From: Acorus gramineus
Lineage: Eukaryota; Streptophyta; Magnoliopsida; Acorales; Acoraceae
Length of the DNA stretch: 64,000 nt
Assembly (NCBI GenBank): GCA_030737835.1
Contig: JAUJYN010000024.1
Coordinates: 1,387,974-1,451,973 of the forward strand
Reading direction: 5' to 3'
Positions within the stretch are counted from its first letter, which is position 1; every line of letters begins with the position of its first letter. Under the pieces are notes generated by a model. That model saw only the letters and a program-made list of their open reading frames with translations, made no database searches and had not been told where the DNA came from. Below, piece after piece: positions 33,895 through 46,760 of the stretch. Position numbers and translations under genes: made by a program.

Positions 33895-35215
33895 GTGTAG
33901 AGTCTATTAAAGGTTTGATACATGTTGATTTATGATAGATTCGATTTTCTTCAAGGCTCAAATATTATGACATTCAAATTTAATTATCAGTTTATAGATA
34001 TATTAATATTTAAAGTTGGTATACAGTTTATAAGTCTTTCTCTATGAGGAAGCAAGATTATTATGGATCCTATCCATTACATTGGATTGCATGTAACAAA
34101 ATCCTTCCAATACTTGAATAAAGGGAAGTACCTGGAATTAATTTAATTTATTTAAAAAAAAAATTATATTCAGGGATGTTGAAAACTTACTTATTTTGGT
34201 TGAAAGATGGTCTTGAAATAGAATATGATGTTGCAGAGAAAGATGCCGATGATAATACACTATAATAAGAACATAAGAAGGTTAAGTTATTAATAATTGA
34301 AGGTATAATAAACATCATAAGATAATTAAAATTTCTTATTCCATTCTTTTTAAAATGTGAAAATCAGAAATAACGAAATTCATATCCTCATGTAAGAAAA
34401 TAAATGTGTCATTCTGCGAAACTTTCAATTAGCCACACATGACATATATTCTTCTTTCTTTTTTCTTAAACCATCTTAGGTCTTGCTCTCTAACACAAAA
34501 TGTCTTACACATTTCCAGATATTTTGTTGCTTATCCGTACATTTATTATTCCCTCTTAATTAGGAAAATATTCTTTGTCTTCATGTAGCATGTTAAAGAG
34601 GATTTGGCCTACTATATATATATATATAGTCTATTAAAAGTAGGAAAACACATTTATTTATGATAGATTCAATCTACTTGAAGGCTCAAATAAACAAGTA
34701 ATTTTTTTTCCTTTTGAGGATTGTTGTCCTCCTCTAATCTGACATGAAAAATGGAATAAGATAGAGCATTGATACCTCATTAGAAAATTTTTCTAACGAA
34801 AACTGTCAGATAATTAACTTTACTATGCAGATATCTTGACAATAACAAATTATTATAAAACTAAATTACGTTTATCATTATTAATAAACTAATGCAACCT
34901 TTTTTTCTATATTGTAGTAGGAATATATATGTTGCATGACACCTACATGTACAATAAATAAATCATTTAAATACGACATTAAACACAAACACTTTCTCTT
35001 TGAGGAAACAAAGTTAATATTAGGGCTCTTTTCCATTACGTTGGATGTTATGTAACAAAATCCTTCCAATACATTAAATAAGGCTAGTATATGGAATGAA
35101 TTTAATATAATTTTGTTTCTTTATATCATATTCAGGGATGTTGGTAACTTACTTGTTTTGTTTGAAGAGTAGTATGGAAGTAGAATATGATGTAGCCAGA
35201 TAATAAGCCAATGAT
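33895..35215. repeat. diverged direct duplication inside the Helitron
   Basis: A segment at about 34030-34265 (TCTCTATGAGGAAGCAA, AACAAAATCCTTCCAATAC, TTCAGGGATGTTG, GAATATGATGT) recurs at about 34985-35215. A shorter pair (AGTCTATTAAA ... TTATGATAGATTC ... AAGGCTCAAAT) lies at 33900 and 34628. A TG microsatellite lies near 33885-33898 and an AT microsatellite near 34612-34626. Confidence 0.65.
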
Positions 35216-35373
35216 AATATATTAAAATAATTTTATATAAATTATATGTATAAGAATATTTTTATATGTACCCATTTTAATTACAATAAAATATTTTTGG
35301 ATCTGAAAATAAACCTGGATCATATTATTATCATGATAAGAGGATGCTTATAAAATCAAAGGACTAATACATG

Positions 35374-36790
35374 AACGGAGTTTTACATTGTCCTAAACAT
35401 TATCATTATTCTCAGATCCTTTTGTAAAATCAATGATATCCAAGAAGTGGCACTCTATAAGAAATAAATAATCTCTATCTATTTTGACAAGGAAAATATA
35501 CATGTAAAATGATATTCAAAAAAGAAGCTAAGAAATAAATCCTATTCATAATTTAAATAGACTAAAATCCATTCCTATTCTAATTTTAACATTTACATAT
35601 TGGATTTTGAAAAATGATAACTCTAATATTGTCCTATTCTAATTTTAACCCTTACATATTGGATTATTAAAATATGATAAATATAATATCATGATAATAT
35701 AATTAAAATAAATTATATTCAAGATATTTTAATGACGCATATAGATGTTCATACATTAGAATAAATAAATTTGTATAAATATATGTATATGATTATTTTA
35801 TATATGCAAACTTTAATAAGATTATTTTTTTACTCTTACAATTAAGAAGGGATATCATAAAATAAGACATATTGATAACACAGATGAATTCAATATAAAA
35901 AGATAAAAGTTAAATAGATGGCATAAAAGAACAAATTTTAAAAAAGAGGATCCAATGGAAATAAAACAGCATAGTAATCTTAATTGCAACATAAAATGGA
36001 TTAGATGAACCAAATTAAGCATCATATATACCAAAGAATAACCGACCTTCCTAAGATCAGAAAAAAATTTGAGAGAGGAAAAAAGAGAGAGGTGATAACT
36101 AAAGATAACAAAAAATTTAATTAAATTGGGTAAAAAGGTAATTAAATTTGGATATCATAATATTCTGATGATTAGATTAGATAGAATAGAAAATTAGTAC
36201 TTTATTATGATGATGAAAATATTGTAGTGTTCTCATAATTATGAAAATATTTATATACACGAACGGAGTACTACATTGTCCAAAAAATTATCATTATACT
36301 CGTATCCTATTGTAAAATCAATGATATCCAAGGTACAACACCCTATAAGAAAAATGATCTCTCTCTATTTTGATTAGGAAAATATACATGTAAAATGATA
36401 TTCAAAAGAAGCTAAGAAATAGATGCTATTCATATTTTAAATATACTGAAATCCAATCCTATTCTAATTTTAACCTTTACATATTGGATTCTAAAAAATG
36501 ATAACTGTAATATTGTCCTATTCCAATTTTAACCCTTACATATTGGATTCTTAAAATATGATAAATGTAATTTCATGATAATTTAATTAAAATAAATTAT
36601 ATTCAAGTTATTTTAATGATTTATATAGCTGTTCATACATTAGAATAAATTATTTTCTATAATTATATGTATGTGATTATTTTATACATCCAAACTTTAA
36701 TAAGATTAATTTTTTACTCTTATAATTAAGCAGAGAGATATCAGAATATTATGTTTATAAGTGAGGGTTATAAAATCAAATCAAAGGAAT
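35374..36790. repeat. tandem duplication, ~0.89-kb period, inside the Helitron
   Basis: AACGGAGTTTTACATTGTCC at 35374 recurs as AACGGAGTACTACATTGTCC at 36262. The copies stay aligned through AAAATCAATGATATCCAAG, GAAAATATACATGTAAAATG and GATATTCAAAA-GAAGCTAAG. No coding region. Confidence 0.75.
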
Positions 36791-37879
36791 ATAAATATTT
36801 AACATCAAAGCATTGTTCAACTATGCAAATGAAAATAAGAAATATTGATAACATGGATGAATTCATTATAAAAAGATAAAAGTTAAACAGATGGCATAAG
36901 AGAACTTAAATTATAACACCAAAGTATTTTTGAACTATGCAAATGAAAACAAGAAATTTAAATATATATTATCACATCACTTAAATATATCTTAAAATCC
37001 CTAAAATCTATGAATTTAATTATTTGATGATTTCTAGATATGAATAACATGAAAGTTTCTCTGCACCATGCAAATGGAGAAAAAAATGAAGATGGATAAA
37101 TTCATATTGAAAATTAGCTAAACTTTAAATAGATGTCATAATATCTTTTCCACATATTCTAAAATATATAGAATTCAATCATAATAAAATTTTTTAAAAA
37201 ATCAAATTTTCTATGTAACATGCAAATGAAAAAAAATAAATGAACATGGATAAATTCATATTGAAAATTAACCAGACATTAAACAGACCTCATCGTGTCC
37301 TTTATATAGATCCTAAAATATATATATTTTAAGAATTTTTTCTCCAGATTAAAAAATGTGAAGACCTACATATCCTGTATCATGAAGAACTAAATCGAGA
37401 AAAAAAATTATGATAGGAAACTTCATTTATTAAACTGGGTAAACAGTCAATTAAATTTGGACATCATATTATTTTGATGATCAGATCAGATAGAAAAGAA
37501 ATTAGTACCTTATTATGATGACAAAAATATTATAATGAAATCATATTGCAAAAGATATAAAAATAAATACCAGAACAACTGTTGTGCTAGTTCCAATCAA
37601 AATAGAGAATCGAAGATGAATCTGTTAAAGAAAAACAAATTAATTACTTGTTATTTTTTTCTTTTAACAGCAGAAACACCGAAGCAGGATAATATTTTTA
37701 AAGAAGAGGAACCAAAGGAAAAAAAAATATTAAGCTTAATTGCAACATAAAATGGATTAGATGAACCAAATTAAGCATCATTTATACCAAAGAATAATCA
37801 ACCTTCCTTAAGTCTGAAGAAATTTTGAGAGAGAGAAATGATGATGAAAATATTATAATGAAATTCACATTGCAAAAGA

Positions 37880-40095
37880 GATACTTAACAATATACTGGA
37901 GTGTTAACAGTGTACTAAAATAATTGGTTGGTTGGGGGCATTTTCTATATTTTGATCAACATTCAGCTTGAGAGACTTAAAGATAATTTTTCACGACCTA
38001 AAAAAATTTGAAAAATAATAGGGATCTAAAAATAATAGATGAGTAATGAGAGGGACCCCTAATTAATTTTTCCTTTATTTTCTAAAACTAATGAAAAAGA
38101 AAATATTTTTTCTAATTATAATGATGAAATTTTATTTTAAAAAAAAATGAATGACAGAAATAAAAATATTGATCATCTATTTATTTTAATTTTAATTTTA
38201 AATTTTTAATGCAAATATTAATAACTTTTTAGCTTGTTTCTTCTTTTTGCACGTTTCAAATTTAATTCACTGTAAAATGAAAGGATATTCTAAATATAAT
38301 TCACTGTAACTAACTTAAATTATATTAGTATATTTATTAACTTATAATTAAAATTAGATATTATAATATTATTAGGATAAAGGGATCCTTATAAAATGAA
38401 AGGATATTCAAAATATAATTCACTGTTAGAATATATTGTATACTGTATTTTGATTATGAAAATGATGTTGTAACGTATCTAAGAATAAATTCCTATTCAT
38501 ATTTTTTTTTCATATGGTGCATGGCATATTCAAATTTTAAATAAAAACCTTACATGGTTACATATAATGCATGGCGTTCCTATTCATATTTTTTTTACAT
38601 GTATATAATGCATGGTGTGTAGTGTTCAATGTCTTTTACACTTAAATTTTTGTTACCATAATTTATTAAAAGTTATTATGCATTTATTGTTTAGTGCAGT
38701 GGCATGCCATTTATTTGCCTAGAATCCCAAATCATAATTATTTTTCCAACATATGCATGAATCATATTTATATACATATCTTCATTTGACCATTTTACTC
38801 TTCCCGATCTCTTCAATCAAATAAACAATTTTTTACTTAACTACTACATCATATACACACGCAAAATAAAAAAATACCAACACATAAATTGAAATATGAC
38901 GAACAATAAAAGAATGACTACAACACTAAACAAAAAAATTAATATTTGCATTCAAAAATTAAAAATAACATATAAATAGATGTAATTAATATTGTAAATG
39001 CTGCCATTTATTTAATCTTTTTTCCTCTTAAATTAGGAAATTTAATATGATTTTTTAATGTTAATATTTATATTAAGTTTTATATTAGGAAAAATGCATT
39101 TTATTTCCGTCTTCACAGTTTTTTAATGTTAATCCAATAATTTTAAATTAGGATTATAAATTTATAATATGATTTTATTCATAATATTTTAGGATATTTA
39201 TAAAAGATTTAATGAAATATGTTAAAATTTTATTTTTAATTTGCATATTAGTTTGAATTTCTTTTTAATATAATCCAAATCACGTCTTGAAATGTCCAAA
39301 AATTTAAACTTTCAAAATTATTAATATTTTAATAATAATAATCCATTCACTCATCTTCAATCCCATTCATTTGTTCAAATTTACACAGGCAATGGCATTG
39401 GATAACCTTTCATCTTCTTATTAAATGTTTGCATTTTTTCCTCTTCTACCATTCATCACAAAAATTATGAATGCATTTAATTGCAATGCATTCAATTGAT
39501 TCTTTTCCCCTCGTGATCACATCCATCTACACGTCAAATGGACTTGGATCACCTCTCCACCTTCTTATAAAACGTTTGTTTTTCCTCTTCTTTCATTCAT
39601 TTTTTTTTCTTAGTCATCACAAAAATTATGAATCTATTAATTACAATGCATTAAATTGATTCTTTCCTCTTTGTTTATTATATAATATTTATCATTTTTT
39701 AGGTCCTTAAAATGATGAAAAACTATCTTTAAGGCCCTCCAGACGGATATTGTTCAACAATACCGAAATACCCTCGCCCATTTTGGGGCAGGTTAATAAT
39801 GTACGGGAGAGTGTTAACAGTAAACTGGAGATACTTAACAATATACTGGAGAGTGTTAATAGTGTACTAAAATAATTAGGTTGGGGCATTTTCTATGTTT
39901 TGATTAACATCCGGCTAGATAGACCTAAAGATAATTTTTCACCGCCTTAAGGACCTAAAAAAACTTGAAAAATAATAGGGATCGAAAAATAATATATGAG
40001 TAACCCGAGGGACTTCTAATTAATTTTTTCTTTATTTTTTAAAAATAATGAAAAAGAAAATATTTTTTGAAATTATAATGATGAAAATGACATAA
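37880..40095. repeat. direct repeats of ~250 bp inside the Helitron
   Basis: GAGATACTTAACAATATACT at 37878 recurs at about 39826. The copies run together through ATTTTCTAT(A/G)TTTTGAT, GATAATTTTTCAC and AAGAAAATATTTTTT, ending near 38140 and 40080. Between them the DNA is AT-rich without coding potential. Confidence 0.75.
39360..39665. repeat. left arm of an inverted repeat (partner 46440-46760)
   Basis: This arm holds a local duplication (CATCACAAAAATTATGAAT at about 39453 and 39616). The reverse complement of its words, such as ATTCATCACAAAAATTATGA and CACGTCAAATGGA, is found at 46440-46760. The arms are about 300 bp, 6.8 kb apart, imperfect, and flank the solo LTR. Confidence 0.65.
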
Positions 40096-42474
40096 TTTTT
40101 TGTTACTATAAATTTCCAATGATGCCCTTATTGAAAACATCTCAAATTGAAAGTTTACTTTGTGATTTGGATAATATCTATAAAAAAATGGATTTAACAT
40201 TCAAATTTAAAGATATAATTTAAATGTTGAGTAAATAAGTTGAGGAAATATCATGATTTAAATAATTCAAATAGATTTCATAATTTTATTGACATTTTAA
40301 AAATCCTAGATCTGATTAGGAAACTATCAAAGTTTAAATTCTTAGCCATTTGTAGATATTTGTAGACATGATTAGCATCAAATTTTCTAAGTACTATGCA
40401 AATGAAAAAAAGAAAAAAAGAGAAAACGGATGAATTCATATTAAAAATTAAATAAACTTTAAATAGATATCATCACATCCTTTATATATAATATAAAATA
40501 TATGGAATTTAAATTTTGGCCATTTGTAGATATGATTAACATGAAAATTTCTTAGTACTATGCAAATGAAAATTTAAAAATGAGAAGACATATAAATTCA
40601 TATTAAAAATTAAATAAATTTTTAATAGATATCATCATATCCTTTATATATATCCTAAAATATCTGAAATTAAATTTTTGGCCATTTCTAGATATGATCA
40701 ACTTGTTAAAGTTTCTAAGTTATATGCAAATGAAAAATTAAAAATTAGAAGATGGATAAAATCATTTTTTTTTATCAAAGTTTCTAAGTTACATGCAAAT
40801 GAAAAATTAAAAATTAGAAGACGGATAAAATCAATTTTTTATCAAATTTTCTAAGTTATATGCAAATGAAAAATAAAAAATTAGAAGACGAATAAATTCA
40901 AATTAAAAATTAAATAAAAATTAAATAGATTTCAACATATCCTTTATATATATATCCTAAAATCTATGGAATAAAATCATAATAAATTCACATTAAAATT
41001 TTCAAACCTAATTTGAAATCTATGGCAAAAAAAGTTTTTTAATGAAAAACTAATCAGAGGAAAAAATATCGGATATGAAATTTCATTTAAATTGGGTAAA
41101 TAGTATATATATTTGTTAGCGTATAATTAAATTCAGATATCATAATATTATCATGATTAGGAAATGCTTATAAAATGAAAGGAATTTAAGATATATTTCA
41201 CCAGTAGAAAAGGAAATAGTACACTATGTTGATCATGAATAATTCATAATGAAACAATTACATTGCAAAATATCTATGAATAAATACCATATGTACTCCT
41301 TTGCCACTTCCATCCAGACTCCAGAGTAAAGAAATGTAGTAGAACCTGTTAAGGGAAAAAACAATTTATTCATATGAGATTTCTTCTTTTGACTTTTGAA
41401 ATAACAAGGAAAGAAACACACGTAACAATAAGCAGATAAATTGCTATCTAAAAAAAATATAGAGCACATGCGAAGAACAAATTTCAATACATATTTTTAT
41501 TTCCTGATATACGAATTAAAATGCCAAAAAAAACAAATGGACTATGAACAACATCCAAAAAAAGGGGAACTAATGAAATTTTTTTTAAGTAACTGCAACA
41601 TATAATTCATCAGATGAATCAAAATATCAATCATATATGCCAAAAGATTAACACAACTTCCTAAGCCCAGATAAAATTTTTAAAGAGAGGAAAAAAGAGA
41701 CAAATGATATATCCATTTATCCATAGAAATGGGAATGAAGATGAAGATGGGGATGAATGGGTATTCAATGGCACGTGAATGAATGCGCCGGTTCTTGGAA
41801 GTGCATCGGTCGGCATCTCTTGAAGATGAGGGGATTAAATGGTGAGATGATGAATGAGGGTTGCTATTTAAGAGGGGGAAGTGGAAGGGCCATAGGATTT
41901 CATTTTGTTTTTATTTTGATTTCACATTCAACCAATTTATTTGTCACGCCCCAGGGCTGGCCAACCCCGGGACGCGACAGGTGCATGTATCATATCAGAA
42001 GCCAACACAGGAGGTCAATAATAATATATATCATACACAGACAACTAGAATGACACACATGCAACAAAAGGGGCTGACATGATATATACACCAAATGCGG
42101 AAGCAAAAGACTAAATCTGTGAATAAACATTCTACAGACTCGATACTCAATCATCTGTCCTGTGAGAGCCAATATACACGAATACAACTGAACATATACA
42201 AACACGTGCCAAGCACGGAAATCAAATACATACAGTCAAGAAGGGATGCTGATAACCTCTGGCACTCGCGGAACGTGGCGCTGCTCCGCTACTGAAGGAA
42301 TCCCTCGGAAAGCTCCAACTACTGCTCCGGCTCTAGCTCAGGCTCAGTGACCACTGGGGAAAAACATGTGCGAGGGGTGATCCACACGCTCAGTGAATAG
42401 CACAACCCAGGCATCACAGACAATATTTACCACAATTCCATTATTTATCCATGCTCAAAGACATAACAACATGA

Positions 42475-42665
42475 TCCAGTGGTTCGCACTTCGCCGAACC
42501 ACCACACCCTCACCCTCACCCATCAATGGGTGACATAGGCTATTGGGACTGATAATCATCCATTCACATATCCAGTAGGTCGCTCATCGCCAACCCACTA
42601 CACCCTCACCCTCACCCTACCACGGGTGACATAGGATTTTGGGACTGACTAGGCTGTTGGTCACC
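42475..42665. repeat. ~90-bp tandem repeat in the solo LTR
   Basis: CCAGTGGTTCGCACTTCGCC at 42477 is followed about 90 bp later by CCAGTAGGTCGCTCATCGCC. Both continue through CACCCTCACCCTCACCC and GGGTGACATAGG. Confidence 0.75.
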
Positions 42666-42898
42666 CTTAGTCCACCGATAGTCTCTCCCTCCACTCCGTA
42701 GGCCGCCTGGTCTACTCCCATATTCAGCACAGTCCGTCACCAAATCAGGAGGTGCCTACTAATGGGAGCCCTCTGTCAGGAAGGCCCTGTCTAACGCTGG
42801 GGGTAGCCTCCACCGGATCCAACGCAGGGAACAGAACAGCCTATCCATCGCATATGATCCACTCGGATCCGCCGACTACACGCCTCAACAATTCTAAT

Positions 42899-43390
42899 GT
42901 CATGAACTCTTCAGAGTTCCTCCAGCGCGCATAACCAAGATGCGGGGAAACAAGTACAATCAAAAGCAGTGTTGGAATATCACTGGGGGAAAGAAACTCG
43001 GGAGGGCGGCGTGAGTTCCCGATACAGGGTACCCCGACAACCAAACAAGGAACACGGAGTACCCTAACACGGGTCTCACCGCTGTCCTCGCAAGGTCCCT
43101 CCCCTATAATATTCACTACTCATGCTAATAATCATACCAAACATACAACTCTAACGTTCTGAATTCCTCAGAACCCACCAGGGCGCATAACTACGATGCG
43201 GGGAACATGCATAAGGTTATAACAAGGTGGAATATCATTGGGGGAAAGAAACTCGGGAGGGCAGCGTGAGTTCCCATTATAGGACACCCCGACAACCAAA
43301 CAAGGAACACGGTGTACCCTAACCCGGGTCTCACCGCTGTCCTCGCAAGGCCCCTCCCCTATAATATTCACTATAACATGCAATTTAACA
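42899..43390. repeat. ~250-bp tandem repeat in the solo LTR
   Basis: The unit starts near 42899 and again near 43153. Shared blocks include GGGGGAAAGAAACTCGGGAG, ACCCCGACAACCAAACAAGG and GGTCTCACCGCTGTCCTCGC. The copies are clearly closer to each other than to anything else in the window. Confidence 0.8.
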
Positions 43391-43785
43391 AATACTAGCA
43401 TTTAATTTAATAAATAAACTAGTAGGGTGTCATGCATCGGTCGGGCTTCCTAACATGGAACCAGGGGACATGCTGCATGGCTCATACACATATCCTAAGG
43501 GTGCAAGTCCCTAACATGCAAAGACTAGGGTAGCATGCATACTACACATGAATCATACAAGCATGGATTACATATTATTGCAGGTTAATATTTATCCATG
43601 ACGCCCCAGGAGAGGTCGGTATACGCCCAAGTGCGTATAACACCTCTCTACTGGGTTGGATTGTCCCACTCACCGGAACTCGGGTCGACGCGCGACCGTC
43701 CGTCGAGATCTGCAAGACAGGGTATTATTTGGTAAGTATAAATCCACAAATATTATTAAATACTCAAACAAATACCCAAAATCCC

Positions 43786-44540
43786 AAATTAATCACCCCA
43801 ACACCCCGGCAACCACCCGCACGGCCGGCAACCACCCGCACGGCCACCCGACCGCCCGGGCGCACCGCCGCGCCTTGGCCCGCGCACCGCCGGGCCCCTG
43901 CCCGCCGCCGAGACACACCGCCGAGCTTCCCGGGGCACCCCGCACGCCCCCGCGCGCAGCGCCCCGCCCCGCGCGCACCCCGCGCGCACCTCCGCCACCT
44001 CGCGCGCACCTCGCACGCTCCTCGCACACCTTGCCGCACCTCGCGCGCACCTCGCACGCCTTGCCGCACCTCGCGCGCACCTCGCACGCACCTCGCCGCA
44101 CCTCCGCGCACCACCGCGGCCTCACCGCGGCCTCCGCGCACCGCCACGCACCCTCAGCCACGGCCTCGCGCACGCCACGGCCTCGCGCACGCCATCCGCA
44201 CCCTCAGCCACGGCCTCGCGCACGCCACGGCCTCGCGCACGCCATCCGCGCACCCGCGCGACCCGCTCCACGCGCATCAGCCGCCCAGCTCGCCCAGCAC
44301 CGGCCCCTGCTCGCCCAACGCGACCAGCACCCTGCACCAGGCCCGCGCGCACCCGACCTGGCGCCGCCTGGGCTGCTGCTGCTGCTGCTTGGCCCGGACG
44401 ACCTGCCACTGCCCGAGCGCCACCACCACCTCTCCCTTGACCACCGACCACCCTCCAACCACTTCTGACCGCCCTCCGACCACCTCCACTGCCGCCGACC
44501 ACCCCCAAACACCCAATCCACCTTCCTAGCATTCATCTAT
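43786..44540. other. GC-rich, CpG-rich low-complexity island in the solo LTR
   Basis: About 750 bp made largely of C and G with dense CpG. It includes 30-bp tandem units (CCTTGCCGCACCTCGCGCGC at about 44029 and 44059) and a longer pair starting CCCTCAGCCACGGCCTCGCG (44151 and 44205). Long open frames on both strands (Pro/Ala/Arg-rich or Gly/Arg-rich) result from the absence of AT-rich stop codons and are not credible genes. Confidence 0.8.
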
Positions 44541-45239
44541 GCAAGAAAAGGAGGGAAAGGAGGCTTACCGAGGGGAGGGGAAGACGTTCGGTAGCTCTCC
44601 GCGCGCCGAAACCTTCCTCAAAGGCTCTCCCACGCCCCGATCTATCACGGCCCTCGATTTGGCTCGAAACAGAGGAGAGAGAGAGGAGGTCGGGGAGGCT
44701 AGGATCGTCGGAATTCGGATTTGAAGACACCGGAGTGTAGATCGGGACCCGATCTACACTTCCCGTGCTTTGGGTTTTCGATTTTGAGGGGTGGAGGGGG
44801 CTCAAACGGAAGAAAAACGGAGAAGGGGAGAGGGGAAATCACGTCGGGAGGGATGATGAATAGTGTAGGGGTGATTTTTGATTTCTTTTATATAGCGCGC
44901 GACTTAAAAACCCGGATACGCCCCGGAACTGTGAAATTTTTGCAAACGATGCCAGAATTCGATGAAATTTTCGTGAGAGGTCTAAAATGGCACCAGGACA
45001 CCAAATATGCAGTTAGATTTCCAATCGGAGTCCTCTAACTCAGACGATAGCTAACAGTCTGAAAATAAGCGGTTCCGACCAAAAACCCTAAAAATTTTAA
45101 AAACTGCCAGGACGCTCCAACGGTTACCAGCAGGTTAAAAGTGACACATATATAACATTATTGATCATATTTTTTTATTAAGACTCATGCGCCGTTGATC
45201 TTGTGCTCCACACCATTGGATTCATTGGAGAATTCCATA

Positions 45240-45680
45240 TTTTTATGTAAATCTACATAAATGTAAATAAATTGTATGAACTATGATTTAAAAATATTTT
45301 AGGATTCTATGCAAATTAATGACATTGAACACTAAATGCTTAATAATCTTTAATAAATTATAGTAAAAAAAATTTAAGTGGAAATCAAATTGAGCACTAA
45401 CGCCATGCATTTAGTATTTAATATTAAATAGTAAATGCTAATCAAATATGTGTGAATTAAATAAATGCTAATAGATGTGAATTACATTAATATTTGATAT
45501 TTTTTTTAAATGTGAATAGAAATGTAATTGAATAGAAATGTAAGGGTAAAATGAAAAAAAAATGGTTGTCATTAAAGTGGTGTGAATGGACTATAATGGG
45601 ATTGAATGAATTGACAAGGATAAAAGGGTCAAATGGCAAGTTTTTGGTTTAAGAGACTTTTATATAGTAATAAAATAATA
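45240..45680 (-). other. second Helitron 5'-terminal-like sequence
   Basis: The minus strand near 45672 reads TATTACTATATAAAAGTCTC as at the element's own 5' end. Similarity to 51035-51870 continues for several hundred bases (GCAAATTAATGACATTGAAC, AAGTGGTGTGAATGGA) in the same orientation. The first bases (TCTATCTA) are not conserved. It may be an older or internal 5' end. Confidence 0.65.
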
Positions 45681-46439
45681 AAATAAATAATAATAATTGG
45701 CAAGTTTTTCTTTTTTCTTCGGGTTTTTTATTTTTTTATTTTTTTTTGTATAAGTGAAATGATAGGTGAAATGACCAAATTTCCCTGATCGACGAAATGA
45801 CCCAATTGCCATGTTAGATGAATTCTGTCTGCATCATGGTGCTTTATATTAAAGATAAATAACATAGAAATATTTATCATACTTATTGTTATGTTATTTT
45901 CCGTTAGGCATAGATTTAGGATTTAAGGATTCAACAGATTGACAATAATCATACTTATGTTTAAAATTAAAATATTGTCTTAATATATCATTTTTAAACT
46001 AAATTTATTATTGAATTACATACAAAGGGAAAAAAATAAAAAAGTAAAATGTGTTTGAAAAAAAAACTTATTAAAATAGAATCAAAACAATGAACCGTAG
46101 AGATAGAAAATGAGCGAAGCCATTCTCACAATTTTGGATTTATTGTTCGTTGGGTTAGACCACCGCCTTGCCTTAGAAGTTGTGATAGAAGGACAAGTTG
46201 TGATGAGTGCTTATTGAAAATCTTACATGAAAAAAATTTAAAATGTACAAAAAAAATCAAATATCATATAAATGAATAATATAATCATATAGATCACATG
46301 ATGACTAATGGATTGTGAAATGACATATAAATCATATATATGACAGTTGAAGATGGCAAACAAGAAAAATGGAGAGAGTGTGAAAAAACTAATAGCTAGG
46401 AAAGATAAAATGATCAGTCTTATATAATCAACAAAGAGA

Positions 46440-46760
46440 AAATAATTAATTGAATGCATTGCAATTATATACATTCAATTTTTTTTGTGATGACCAAGTA
46501 CAAAAAAATAATTTTTGTGATGAATGGGAAAAGAGGAAAAGCAAATATTTGATAACAAACTGAGGATTTGATCCAACTCCATTTGACGTGTAAATGAAAA
46601 TAATCACAAGGGGTAAAGAATCGAATGAATGCATTGCAAATAAGTATATTCATGATTTTTGTGGTGAATGGTAGAAGAGGAAAAAATGCAAACATTTAAT
46701 AAGAAACTGAAGAGATGATCCAAAGCCATTGCATGTGTAAATTTGAATAAATATAATGGG
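46440..46760. repeat. right arm of the inverted repeat (partner 39360-39665)
   Basis: Contains TTGAATGCATTGCAA, TTTTTGTGATGAATGGGAAA and CCATTTGACGTGTAAAT, matching the reverse complement of the left arm. It is also internally duplicated, with TTTGTGATGAATGG (46515) and TTTGTGGTGAATGG (46658). Confidence 0.65.

Larger units (their letters stand above)
41942..45157. mobile_element. solo LTR, 3.2 kb, inserted in the Helitron
   Basis: It starts TGTCACGCCCCAGGGC and ends ACATATATAACA, so it has TG...CA ends. An exact 5-bp target duplication TTATT flanks it at 41937-41941 and 45158-45162. No partner LTR, primer site or pol domain is present on either side, which indicates a solo LTR left by recombination. 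The large size points to a gypsy family with long LTRs (Tat/Ogre/Retand-like or Tekay-like), an inference only. It carries internal tandem repeats and an unusually GC-rich segment, unlike the AT-rich Helitron around it. Confidence 0.8.

Noticed and set aside
43656-44536. Open frames up to 270 codons on both strands (Pro/Arg-rich, Gly/Arg-rich)
   Set aside because: They arise from GC-rich low-complexity repeats in a solo LTR. Frames are open on both strands at once, and no domain is present.
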